DNA of 64,000 nucleotides, from contig DASTKG010000052.1 of NCBI GenBank assembly GCA_035716005.1, positions 1 to 64,000 of the forward strand, in the 5' to 3' direction. The position numbers and the translations under genes are program-made. This stretch comes from SZUA-252 sp035716005 (GTDB taxonomy: Bacteria > Eisenbacteria > RBG-16-71-46 > SZUA-252). How positions within the stretch are numbered: position 1 is the stretch's first letter; each line of letters starts with the position of its first letter. Shown one piece after another: positions 31,732 through 39,867 of the stretch. The notes beneath the pieces are model-generated. The model was not told the DNA's origin, searched no databases, and worked only from the letters and a program-made list of their open reading frames with translations.

Positions 31732-33036
31732 ATGCCTCCCACTCCTCTTCGCGTCGGCATCCTCGGCTGCGGCGTCGTCGGCACGGGGCTTCTCAGGCTC
31801 CTGGCCGAGCGTGAGCGCGCGGTCGCCGAGGCGGCGGGCGGGCCGCTCCGCGTCACGCGCATCGCCGTGCGCGACCTCGGGAAGCGGCGCGAGGCCGATC
31901 CCGGCAAGGCCGCGGTCGGCATCGATCCGATGGCCGTCGCGGAGGCCGACGACGTCGACATCGTCGTCGAGCTGATGGGGGGAATCGACGCGGCCTACCC
32001 GGCCGTCCGGAGGGCCCTGGAGCGGGGCCTCCCCGTCATCACGGCGAACAAGCACCTCATCTCGCTCCACGGGCCCGAGCTCGAGGCGACGGCGGCCCGA
32101 ACGGGCGCGGCGCTCCGCCACGAGGCCTCCGTCGGCGGCGTGATCCCCATCCTCCAGTCGCTCGACCAGGGGCTTCGCACCGAACGCTTCACGCTCCTCG
32201 TCGGCATTCTCAACGGAACGACGAACTTCATCCTCTCGACGATGGAGCGGGAGGGGCGCGACTTCTCGGAGGCGCTCGACGCCGCCCGCTCGCTCGGATT
32301 CGCCGAGGCCGATCCGTCGCTCGACCTCTCGGGGGCCGACACCGCGCAGAAACTGACGCTCCTCGCCCGGAAGGCCTTCCGGACCGACGTGCCGCACGGA
32401 TCGATCCCCACCGAGGGAATCGTCGGCATGGAGCTCGAGGACCTCCGCCAGGCCGACCGCTTCGGCTACGTGGTGAAGCTCCTCGGCATCGGACAGCGGA
32501 CGCCCGAAGGGCTCGACCTGCGCGTCCATCCCGCCTTCATCCCGAAGCGCTACCTCCTCGCGGCCGTCCGCGACGAATTCAACGGCGTCTATCTCCGCGG
32601 CGAGGCGGCGGGCTCCATGCTCCTCTACGGCAAGGGCGCCGGCGCGCTTCCGACCGCGCAGGCGGTCCTCGGCGACCTGATCGCCGTGGCGCGCGAGCGG
32701 AGGCTCCGCGGCGCGGGCGCTCCCGTGAAGCCCGGCGCGCCCCCCGCGCTCGAGCCGGAGGCGAAGCTCTCGATCGACGACGTGCGGACGAAGTTCTACG
32801 TCCGGCTCCTCGTCGACGACCAGCCGGGCGTCCTCGCGCAGATCGCGCAGCGCCTCGGGGGCTCGCGCGTCAGCGTGGCGCAGATGTTCCAGGAACCGGG
32901 CGTTCGCGGGGAGGCGTCGATCACGCTCCTCACGCACGAGGCGCGCGATCGGGACGTCCGCGACGCGGTGGGCGCGATCGGCGCGCTTCCCACGGTCCGG
33001 CGCTCGCCTCGCGCCATCCGGATCTTCGACCGATGA
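31732..33036 (+). CDS. hom: Homoserine dehydrogenase
   Basis: It has 434 residues, the ACT-bearing type. The Rossmann NAD(P) motif is VGILGCGVVGTGLLRLL. VITANKHLIS and the catalytic region ASVGGVIPILQSLDQGL, LNGTTNFILSTME and ADPSLDLSGADTAQKL are all present. A C-terminal ACT domain (about 350-434, VRLLVDDQPGVLAQIAQRLG) suggests threonine feedback. It reduces aspartate semialdehyde to homoserine. It heads the threonine operon and overlaps thrC by 4 bp. Aspartate-semialdehyde dehydrogenase (asd) is not encoded in the window. Confidence 0.97.
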   Translation: MPPTPLRVGILGCGVVGTGLLRLLAERERAVAEAAGGPLRVTRIAVRDLGKRREADPGKAAVGIDPMAVAEADDVDIVVELMGGIDAAYPAVRRALERGLPVITANKHLISLHGPELEATAARTGAALRHEASVGGVIPILQSLDQGLRTERFTLLVGILNGTTNFILSTMEREGRDFSEALDAARSLGFAEADPSLDLSGADTAQKLTLLARKAFRTDVPHGSIPTEGIVGMELEDLRQADRFGYVVKLLGIGQRTPEGLDLRVHPAFIPKRYLLAAVRDEFNGVYLRGEAAGSMLLYGKGAGALPTAQAVLGDLIAVARERRLRGAGAPVKPGAPPALEPEAKLSIDDVRTKFYVRLLVDDQPGVLAQIAQRLGGSRVSVAQMFQEPGVRGEASITLLTHEARDRDVRDAVGAIGALPTVRRSPRAIRIFDR

Positions 33037-34160
33037 CGGCCTGGCGCGGAATCTGCCGCGAATTCCGCGACATCCTGCCGCCGATCCCCGACGCCTCGGT
33101 GGTGACGCTCCTCGAGGGGAACACGCCGCTCGTCGCGGCGCCCCGCCTCGCCGAGCGCATCGCGCCGGGGCTCTCGCTCCACCTCAAGGTGGAGGGGCAG
33201 AATCCCACCGGCTCGTTCAAGGACCGCGGCATGACCGTGGCGGTCTCGAGAGCCGTGGCGGCCGGGGCGCGCGCGGTCATCTGCGCCTCGACGGGGAACA
33301 CGTCGGCCTCCGCGGCCGCCTACGCCGGACGCGCCGGGCTACGCTGCGCGGTGGTCATTCCCGACGGGCAGATCGCGCTCGGAAAGCTGGCCCAGGCGAT
33401 GGTGCACGGCGCGCGCGTCGTGGCGGTGCGCGGGAATTTCGACCGGGCCCTGGAGCTCGTCCGCCTCCTCGCCGAGGAGGGCGCCGCGGTCGTCGTGAAC
33501 TCCGTCAATCCCGACCGGATCGAAGGGCAGAAGACGATCGCCTGGGAGATCGCGGCGGCGCTCGGCCGCGTGCCCGACCTTCACGCGCTCCCCGTCGGGA
33601 ACGCCGGCAACATCACGGCGGCCTGGAAGGGATGGACCGAGCGGGCGCGGCTCGTCGGCGGCGAGCGGCCGCGCATGCTCGGCTTTCAGGCCGAAGGGGC
33701 GGCCCCCATCGTCCGCGGCGAGAGGGTGAGCGACCCGAAGACGATCGCCACCGCGATCAAGATCGGAAATCCCGCCTCGTGGCAGGGCGCGCTCGACGCC
33801 CGCGAGCAGTCGGGGGGCCTCATCGAGGCCGTGAGCGACGAGGAGATCCTCGCGGCCTACCGGCTCCTCGCCGCGCTCGAAGGTGTCTTCGTGGAGCCGG
33901 CGTCGGCCGCGGGGATCGCGGGGCTCCTGAAGCTCGGCGCCCGGGGCGCGATCGCGAAGGGCGCCGTCGCCGTCTGCACGGTGACCGGGCATGGCCTCAA
34001 GGATCCGGAGCGCGCGGTGGCGGTGTCGGGGCGATTCGAGACGGTGGACGCCGAGCTCGAGGCGCTTCGCCGCGCGATTTTGGCGCCGGGGGCGCCGGGG
34101 GAACCTCTGGAGCCGGAGGGGCCATCGGCTCCGTCGGAGCGGAAGGCGCCCCGCGCGTGA
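33033..34160 (+). CDS. thrC: Threonine synthase
   Basis: It has 375 residues and an ATGA overlap with hom. The PLP lysine lies in NPTGSFKDRGM (about residue 62). The cofactor phosphate loop appears as LPVGNAGNITAAWKG, and CASTGNTSASAAAYAGRAG is the usual substrate region. It converts O-phosphohomoserine to threonine. The C-terminal extension (after VSGRFETVDAELEALRRAIL) is Gly/Pro/Glu-rich and probably disordered. Its TGA overlaps the GTG of thrB, so all three threonine enzymes are translationally coupled. Confidence 0.97.
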   Translation: MTAWRGICREFRDILPPIPDASVVTLLEGNTPLVAAPRLAERIAPGLSLHLKVEGQNPTGSFKDRGMTVAVSRAVAAGARAVICASTGNTSASAAAYAGRAGLRCAVVIPDGQIALGKLAQAMVHGARVVAVRGNFDRALELVRLLAEEGAAVVVNSVNPDRIEGQKTIAWEIAAALGRVPDLHALPVGNAGNITAAWKGWTERARLVGGERPRMLGFQAEGAAPIVRGERVSDPKTIATAIKIGNPASWQGALDAREQSGGLIEAVSDEEILAAYRLLAALEGVFVEPASAAGIAGLLKLGARGAIAKGAVAVCTVTGHGLKDPERAVAVSGRFETVDAELEALRRAILAPGAPGEPLEPEGPSAPSERKAPRA

Positions 34161-35104
34161 AACGGGCGAAGACGCTCGAGCGATGGAGCGCGACCGCGCC
34201 CGCCTCGACGTCGAATCTCGGTCCCGGCTTCGACTGTCTCGGCATGGCGATGGCCCTGAATCTCACCGTGACGGCGACCCGGATCCCCGAAGGGTTCCGC
34301 ATCGAGCGGAGGGGCGAAGGGAGCGATCTCGCGCTCGACCCGCATCGCGATCCGGTGCTCCAGGCCTTCCGCCACCTCTGCCGCCTCGCCCACGAACCCG
34401 TCCCCACGGTGGCGCTCCGCATCCGCTCGGCGATTCCCGTGGCTCGCGGCCTCGGGAGCAGCGCGGCGGCCATCGTGGCGGGGCTCACGCTGGCGAATCA
34501 CTGGCTCGGCGGGCGATTCGGCGGCGACGCGCTTCTCGAGGAGGCCGTTCGGCTCGAAGGACACCCCGACAACGTGGCGCCGTCGCTCCGCGGAGGCCTC
34601 ATCCTCTCTCTGCCGCGATCGGGCGGCCGGATCGAGGCGCTCCGGCTTCCGACTCCGCGCGGCCTCGGCATCACGCTCCTCGTTCCCGAGATCCGCGTCG
34701 GCACGAAGGAGGCGAGAGCGCTCCTTCCGAAAGCGGTTCCGCTGCGCGACGCGGCGGCGAACACCGCTCGCGCGCTCGCGCTTCTCACCGTCTTCTCGCA
34801 ACGGCGCTTCGATCTCTTGGCCGACGCGCTCGAGGACGTGTACCATGTGCCCTATCGCGCGCGTCTCATTCCCGCGTACGGGGCCGTCGCCTCGGCCGGC
34901 CGTCGCGCGGGCGCCCACGGCGTGACCATCAGCGGGAGCGGTCCGACGCTCCTCGCGTTCCACGCCCCCGGCGCGGGCGCGCGCGTCGGCGCCGCCATGA
35001 TTCGGGCCTTCGCGCGCGCGGGCGTTCGCGCCCGGGCGATCCCCGGCCGGATCGCGCCGCGAGGGGCTTCCGCCCGCACCCTTCGAGAAAGCCGGAACCG
35101 CTGA
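34157..35104 (+). CDS. thrB: Homoserine kinase (GHMP family)
   Basis: It has 315 residues from the GTG at 34157, which overlaps the thrC stop (GTGA). GHMP motif 1 appears as SATAPASTSNLGPGFDCLG, motif 2 (ATP phosphate loop) as PVARGLGSSAAAIVAG, and motif 3 as HGVTISGSGPTLLAF. LEGHPDNVAPSLRGG is the family substrate loop. It phosphorylates homoserine, giving the substrate of ThrC. The stop is two bases before the lysC ATG. The frame is open upstream within thrC, but that part is a shadow. Confidence 0.96.
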   Translation: MKRAKTLERWSATAPASTSNLGPGFDCLGMAMALNLTVTATRIPEGFRIERRGEGSDLALDPHRDPVLQAFRHLCRLAHEPVPTVALRIRSAIPVARGLGSSAAAIVAGLTLANHWLGGRFGGDALLEEAVRLEGHPDNVAPSLRGGLILSLPRSGGRIEALRLPTPRGLGITLLVPEIRVGTKEARALLPKAVPLRDAAANTARALALLTVFSQRRFDLLADALEDVYHVPYRARLIPAYGAVASAGRRAGAHGVTISGSGPTLLAFHAPGAGARVGAAMIRAFARAGVRARAIPGRIAPRGASARTLRESRNR

Positions 35105-35105
35105 C

Positions 35106-36323
35106 ATGGGTCTCTTGGTTCAAAAGTACGGTGGAACGTCGGTCGGCTCGCCGGAGCGCATCCAGCGGGTGGCCGATCGCATCGCGCGGACGCGCCGGAC
35201 CGGGACCGGCCTGGTGGTGGTCGTCTCGGCCATGGGCGACACGACCGACGATCTGATCGACCTCGCGAAGAAGGTCTCGCCCGAGGAGCATCCGCGCGAG
35301 ATGGACATGCTTCTCACGGCCGGCGAACGGATTTCGATGGCGCTCGTCGCCATGGCGGTGCGGGATCGCGGCCAGGAGGCCGTCTCGTTCACGGGCTCGC
35401 AGAGCGGGATCGTGACCGACACGTCGCACACGCGGGCGAAGATCGTGGAGATCCGCGCCGAGCGGATCCGCGAGGAGCTGGCGAAGGGGCGCGTCGTGAT
35501 CGTGGCGGGGTTCCAGGGCGTGAGCCGGGAGCGCGAAGTCACCACGCTCGGGCGCGGCGGTTCCGACACCACCGCCGTGGCCCTCGCGGCCGCGCTCGAA
35601 GCCGAGGAGTGCGAGATCTACACCGACGTGGACGGCGTCTACACGGCCGACCCGAGGATCGTGCCGGGCGCGCGGAAGCTCGCCGCCCTTTCGTACGACG
35701 AGATGCTGGAGCTGGCGTCCCTCGGAGCGAAGGTGCTCCACAACCGCTCGGTGGAGATCGCGCGCCGCTACGGCGTGCCGGTCCACGTGCGCTCCAGCTT
35801 CAACTGGAACGAAGGAACCCGAATTCGAAAGGGTGGTTCGATGGAACAGGTCGTCATACGCGGCATCGCGCACGACGCGGACGTCGCGAAGATCGCTCTC
35901 CTCGGCGTCCCCGACCGGCCGGGCGTGGCGTCGGAGATCTTCCGCGCCGTGGGGAGCCAGGGAGTGAACGTCCGCATGATCGTGCAGGCGAGCGGCGAAG
36001 GGGGGAAGAACGACGTGACGTTCGCCGTCGGCACGCACGACGTGAAGGCGGTGCTCCCCGTCGTGGAATCCATGCGGAAGGATCTCGGCGCGCGGGCGTT
36101 CGTCTACGACCCCGACGTGGCGATCATCTCCGTGGTCGGCGAGGGGCTCGCCACCTCCGCGGGGACGGCCGGCGCCGTCTTCGAGGCGCTCGCCCAGGCG
36201 AAGGTGAACATCGAGCTCATCAGCACCTCGTCCATCACCATCACGTGCATGGTGCGCCAGGAGGACGTGGAGCGGGCCGTGCGGTCGCTCCACGAGGCGC
36301 TCCAACTGGAGCAAGGGCCCTAG
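35106..36323 (+). CDS. lysC: Aspartate kinase with C-terminal ACT domains
   Basis: It has 405 residues, the monofunctional type. The kinase domain opens with VQKYGGTSVGSPERIQRVA and includes GFQGVSREREVTTLGRGGSD and the phrase CEIYTDVDGVYTADPRIV. Two ACT domains follow from about residue 262 (VAKIALLGVPDRPGVASEIF and VAIISVVGEGLATSAGTAG), so feedback by lysine and/or threonine is expected. It makes beta-aspartyl phosphate, the first step towards threonine, lysine and methionine. It is the last gene of the hom-thrC-thrB-lysC operon, placed with the threonine branch enzymes. Confidence 0.97.
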   Translation: MGLLVQKYGGTSVGSPERIQRVADRIARTRRTGTGLVVVVSAMGDTTDDLIDLAKKVSPEEHPREMDMLLTAGERISMALVAMAVRDRGQEAVSFTGSQSGIVTDTSHTRAKIVEIRAERIREELAKGRVVIVAGFQGVSREREVTTLGRGGSDTTAVALAAALEAEECEIYTDVDGVYTADPRIVPGARKLAALSYDEMLELASLGAKVLHNRSVEIARRYGVPVHVRSSFNWNEGTRIRKGGSMEQVVIRGIAHDADVAKIALLGVPDRPGVASEIFRAVGSQGVNVRMIVQASGEGGKNDVTFAVGTHDVKAVLPVVESMRKDLGARAFVYDPDVAIISVVGEGLATSAGTAGAVFEALAQAKVNIELISTSSITITCMVRQEDVERAVRSLHEALQLEQGP

Positions 36324-36349
36324 CGGGGGCTCTTCCGGACGCTTCCGCC

Positions 36350-37096
36350 ATGGAATGGCGCGAGAAGCCATCGGTTCTGCGCCGCGGAGCGGCCCCACCG
36401 GATGAACGGACTTCGGCGATCGTCCTCGCGATCGCGTGCGCCCTCCATCTCCTCATCGTTCCCCTCTTCCTCATCCGGATCAAGCCGCCGACGGAGATCT
36501 CGCTTCCGAGCGGCGCCGGGACGCCGACGCGCACGCAGCTCGTGAAGCTCGCGCCGCTCCGCACGCTTCCCGCGCCGGAGGCCGAGGCCGCTTCGGCGAA
36601 GGCGAAGCCGAAGCCCGCGCTCCTGAAGAAGTACACGAAGGGCGCGAAGATCGCCATTCGCGAGGAGCGCGGGCCGGTCAAGAAGGGGAAGGCCGAGGAG
36701 ACGAAGGCGGCGCCCGAGAAGAAGGAGACGGCCTCGGCGGCCGATCTCATGCCGAGGTGGTTCTCGAACGACTCGACGCGCGCGACCAGCGCCCTGACGG
36801 ACGGCGATTTCCGGTTCGCGTATTATCTCGCGGCCATCCGGAACAAGATCGGCTCGCGGTGGGTTCCTCCCACGGAGGTGGACGGCCGCGACCGCCCGGT
36901 GAAGACGGTGCTCTATTTCCGGGTGCAGCGCGACGGCAAGATCTCGCAGGCGTCGGTCGAGAAGTCGTCCGGATACGCGTTCTTCGATCAGACCGCGATG
37001 CGGGCGCTGCTGGCGGCGGCGCCGCTTCCGCCCCTTCCGGCGGGCTACACGGACAACTACTTGGGGGTTCATTTTGGCTTCGAATTCCAGCAGTAG
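36350..37096 (+). CDS. TolA/TonB-like energy-transducing protein
   Basis: It has 248 residues, with the ATG at 36350. A single N-terminal membrane anchor (IVLAIACALHLLIVPLFLI) is followed by a Lys/Ala/Glu-rich periplasm-spanning region (about 75-150), then a TonB/TolA-type C-terminal domain with the strand phrase VKTVLYFRVQRDGKISQASV and FFDQTAMRALLAAAPLPPLP. Such proteins couple the proton-motive force to the outer membrane through TolQR or ExbBD, neither of which is encoded here. Position directly before tolB argues for a TolA role. It overlaps tolB by 23 bp. Confidence 0.87.
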   Translation: MEWREKPSVLRRGAAPPDERTSAIVLAIACALHLLIVPLFLIRIKPPTEISLPSGAGTPTRTQLVKLAPLRTLPAPEAEAASAKAKPKPALLKKYTKGAKIAIREERGPVKKGKAEETKAAPEKKETASAADLMPRWFSNDSTRATSALTDGDFRFAYYLAAIRNKIGSRWVPPTEVDGRDRPVKTVLYFRVQRDGKISQASVEKSSGYAFFDQTAMRALLAAAPLPPLPAGYTDNYLGVHFGFEFQQ

Positions 37097-38378
37097 GGCG
37101 CGGGCCGCCGCGGCGGGCCTCGCGCTCCTCCTCCTAGCGCTCGCCGGCGCTCCGCGCGAGGCGGGAGCCCAGTCCGACGTGCGGATCGGCGTTCAGGCCT
37201 CGGGATCGAACAAGTCGCCGCTCCTCCTCGGCACGTTCGTCGCCGGAAGCGGAGCGGGGCGCGCGGCGACCCAGGCGCACGACGTGGTGCGAAGCGACTT
37301 CGATCTCTCCGGAATCTTCACCGTGCGGGAGGTGCCGGAGCTCGACGGAACGCTCACCCCGAATCCGGGCCTCTCCGGCTCGGTGCGGGTCGAAGGAAGG
37401 GTCGATGCCGACGGGGGCGGCTTCAAGCTGACCGGCGAAGCCTTCGATCTCGGCACGGCCGAATCGGTCTTCCGGCGCACCTACACGTTCGTCCCCGCGG
37501 CGGGCCGCGCCACGGCCCACCGCTTCGTGGACGACGTCATCGAGGCGCTCACCGGCGAGCGGGGCATCTGCGAGACGCAGATCGCCTTCGTCCGCCAGTC
37601 CGGGAAGATGAAGGAGATCTGGGTGATGGACTACGACGGCGAGAATCAGCGGCAGCTGACGCACGATCGGAGCATCGCCATCTCCCCCACGTGGGCTCCG
37701 TGGGGCACCGAGATCGCCTTCACCACGTTCAAGCGCGGCAATCCCGATCTCTACCTCTTCGATCTCCGGCGCGGGGCGTCGTATCCCTTCTCGACCAGGC
37801 CGGGACTCAACACGGCGCCCTCCTATTCGCCGGACGGGAAGTGGATCGCCTGCACGCTCTCGCGGGACGGGAACGCGGAGGTCTACCTCGTCAGCCGGGA
37901 CGCGCAGACGGCGAAGCGCCTCACCCGGAACCCGCGCATCGACTCCTCGCCCTGTTTCAGCCCGACGGGACGCGACATCGTCTTCACGTCCGACCGCTCC
38001 GGCTCCCCGCAGCTCTACGTGATGGACACCGAGGGCGTGAACCAGCGCCTCCTCACGATGGAAGGGAAGTACAACGATTCGCCGCAGTGGTCGCCCAAAG
38101 GGGACAAGATCGTCTACGCGGCGCGGCACGACGGGATCTTCGACATCGTGGTCATCGAGTCGAACGGCCAGAATCCGATCCAGGTCACGTCGGACGCCGG
38201 GCACAACGAGAACCCGCGCTGGTCGGCGGACGGCCGGAAGATCATCTTCTCGAGCAGCCGGAGCGGCCGCCGGCAGATCTACATGATGAATCTCGACGGA
38301 AGCGACGTCGTTCAGCTGACGCGAACGGACGAAAGCTACAATCCGGCCGCGGGGCCGAGACCCCGCCGGAAGGGATGA
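37074..38378 (+). CDS. tolB: Tol-Pal system protein TolB
   Basis: It has 434 residues with a TTG start inside the preceding gene. A Sec signal (AAGLALLLLALAGAPREAGA) leads to the N-terminal alpha/beta domain (VRIGVQASG and following). A six-bladed propeller of PD40 repeats comes after: SIAISPTWAPWGTEIAF, SYSPDGKWIACTLSR, CFSPTGRDIVFTSDRSG, QWSPKGDKIVYAAR and RWSADGRKIIFSSSR. TolB is periplasmic and binds Pal to help constrict the outer membrane at division. A strong hairpin spans the stop codon, and pal has its own promoter just downstream. Confidence 0.95.
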   Translation: MASNSSSRARAAAAGLALLLLALAGAPREAGAQSDVRIGVQASGSNKSPLLLGTFVAGSGAGRAATQAHDVVRSDFDLSGIFTVREVPELDGTLTPNPGLSGSVRVEGRVDADGGGFKLTGEAFDLGTAESVFRRTYTFVPAAGRATAHRFVDDVIEALTGERGICETQIAFVRQSGKMKEIWVMDYDGENQRQLTHDRSIAISPTWAPWGTEIAFTTFKRGNPDLYLFDLRRGASYPFSTRPGLNTAPSYSPDGKWIACTLSRDGNAEVYLVSRDAQTAKRLTRNPRIDSSPCFSPTGRDIVFTSDRSGSPQLYVMDTEGVNQRLLTMEGKYNDSPQWSPKGDKIVYAARHDGIFDIVVIESNGQNPIQVTSDAGHNENPRWSADGRKIIFSSSRSGRRQIYMMNLDGSDVVQLTRTDESYNPAAGPRPRRKG

Positions 38379-38392
38379 TCCCTTCGGGCGGG
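38362..38392 (+). terminator. Hairpin over the tolB stop codon
   Basis: CCCGCCGGAAGGGAT pairs with ATCCCTTCGGGCGGG across one base, with a single mismatch. It abuts the pal promoter, so it may terminate or attenuate the tolB transcript. There is no U-tract. Confidence 0.5.
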
Positions 38393-38421
38393 TTGACGCT
38401 CTCGCGGGCCTGTGATAGGGT
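38393..38421 (+). promoter_or_regulatory. Separate promoter for pal-cpoB
   Basis: TTGACG, 17-nt spacer, TAGGGT, about 60 bases before the pal ATG. It would let the abundant Pal lipoprotein be made above TolB levels. Confidence 0.6.
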
Positions 38422-38480
38422 GCCTAGGTAGCCCGAAGTCATTGTAGGACAACACTCTGACCCAGATGGGGGATTGCAGA

Positions 38481-39011
38481 ATGCGCAGCGCGCCACGGAT
38501 GGTTAGCCTGGCCACAGCGGGGTTGCTCGCCGCCCTCCTGGTGGCCGTCGGATGTGCCTCACGCAAGCAGGTCAGCACCGCCCAGGTCGAGCCGCCTCCT
38601 CCGGCCACGACGACGCCGCAGGAAACGACTCCGCCGCCTCCGCCCCCGCCGGCCCAGACGGAAGACGATTCGGCCACGCGGATGGCGATGACGGACGCCT
38701 TCTTCGACTTCGACGAGGCGGCCCTTCGCGACGACGCGAAGGCCGCGCTCACGAACAACGCGAAGTGGATGGAGAAGAACGCCTCCGCGAACGTGATCAT
38801 CGAGGGCCACTGCGACGAGCGGGGCTCGGTCGAGTACAACCTGGCGCTCGGCGAGCGGCGCGCGAAGGCGGCGAAGGAATATCTCGTCTCCTACGGCATC
38901 GCCGCGGGCCGCATGACGACGATTTCGTACGGCAAGGAGCGGCCGTTCGACCCGGGGCACGACGAGAACGCCTGGGCGCAGAATCGCCGCGCGCACTTCA
39001 TCTCGAAATGA
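38481..39011 (+). CDS. pal: Peptidoglycan-associated lipoprotein Pal
   Basis: It has 176 residues from the ATG at 38481 (GGGGGA 7 bases upstream); an ATG at 38466 adds five residues. The lipoprotein signal ends in LLVAVGC. A Pro/Thr-rich linker (about 28-60) precedes an OmpA-type peptidoglycan-binding domain: FFDFDEAALRDDAKAAL, VIIEGHCDERGSVEYNLALG and the conserved Arg phrase NRRAHFI. Pal anchors the outer membrane to the cell wall and interacts with TolB. It overlaps the next gene by 4 bp. Confidence 0.95.
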   Translation: MRSAPRMVSLATAGLLAALLVAVGCASRKQVSTAQVEPPPPATTTPQETTPPPPPPPAQTEDDSATRMAMTDAFFDFDEAALRDDAKAALTNNAKWMEKNASANVIIEGHCDERGSVEYNLALGERRAKAAKEYLVSYGIAAGRMTTISYGKERPFDPGHDENAWAQNRRAHFISK

Positions 39012-39814
39012 TCGACGTGGGCCGCGCGACTTCGGGGCGCTCACGCAGCGGTAGCACCCTTCGGGGGCCGGTCGCGGCCGTCGCGTTCGCCGTCCTCGTG
39101 ACGGCGGGTGCGTTCGGCTGCGCCCCGAGCGGCTACTACAACGCCTCGCAGTCCTCCCTCGACAGCCTCATGACGACGCAGGCCGAAATCCTGAAACGCG
39201 TGGACGCCCTCGACAAGAAGGTCGAGGCGACGCGCGAATCGGTCCAGACCACGCGCGCGAACACCGACACGCGGCTCACGGAGGTTTCGCAGCGGCTCGA
39301 CGTCATGGAAGGGAAGATGGACGAATCGGGCGAGCGCTTCAGCAGCGTGGCCCAGAAGATCGACACGGTGAGGGAGCGGCTCTCGCGCGCCGACAGCACG
39401 CGGGCGGCGTCGGGCATCGTCCGCGCCGACACCAGCGCGATCCTCGATCCGGAGGCGGCCTACAACGCCGCCTACGCCGACCTCTCGGCGGGGCGCTACG
39501 ATCTCGCGCGGCAGGCGTTCGGCGAGTACCTGAAGCACTACCCCGACACCGAGCGGTCGGACAACGCGCAGTACTGGGTGGGCGAGTGTCTCTACGCCAC
39601 GGGCGATTTCGACGGCGCCATCGCCGAGTACGCGAAGGTGGTGGAGCGCTATCCCAAAGGGGACAAGGTCGCCGCGGCGCTCTTGAAGACGGGATACGCG
39701 CACGCCCGGATGAACCGCGCCGACCAGGCCAAGAAGTTCTTCCAGCAGGTCGTGAATCGTTACCCGAAGAGCGACGAAGCCCGCCTCGCCAAGGAACGTT
39801 TGGCATCTAAATAG
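39008..39814 (+). CDS. Cell division coordinator CpoB / YbgF-like TPR lipoprotein
   Basis: It has 268 residues, ATGA-coupled to pal. The N-terminal signal includes AVAFAVLVTAGAFGC, so unlike the soluble E. coli form it is probably lipidated. A long coiled coil follows (about 45-130: LTEVSQRLDVMEGKMDES and neighbours). The C-terminal TPR domain reads YNAAYADLSAGRYDLARQAF, YWVGECLYATGDFDGAIAEY and LLKTGYAHARMNRADQAKKF. CpoB links peptidoglycan synthesis to outer-membrane constriction. Its position after pal is the conserved one. Confidence 0.92.
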   Translation: MIDVGRATSGRSRSGSTLRGPVAAVAFAVLVTAGAFGCAPSGYYNASQSSLDSLMTTQAEILKRVDALDKKVEATRESVQTTRANTDTRLTEVSQRLDVMEGKMDESGERFSSVAQKIDTVRERLSRADSTRAASGIVRADTSAILDPEAAYNAAYADLSAGRYDLARQAFGEYLKHYPDTERSDNAQYWVGECLYATGDFDGAIAEYAKVVERYPKGDKVAAALLKTGYAHARMNRADQAKKFFQQVVNRYPKSDEARLAKERLASK

Positions 39815-39867
39815 CGCCCAGTTCGGGCCGCTTCGCGGATCCCCCGCCGGACGGCCCGGGTGAAGCC

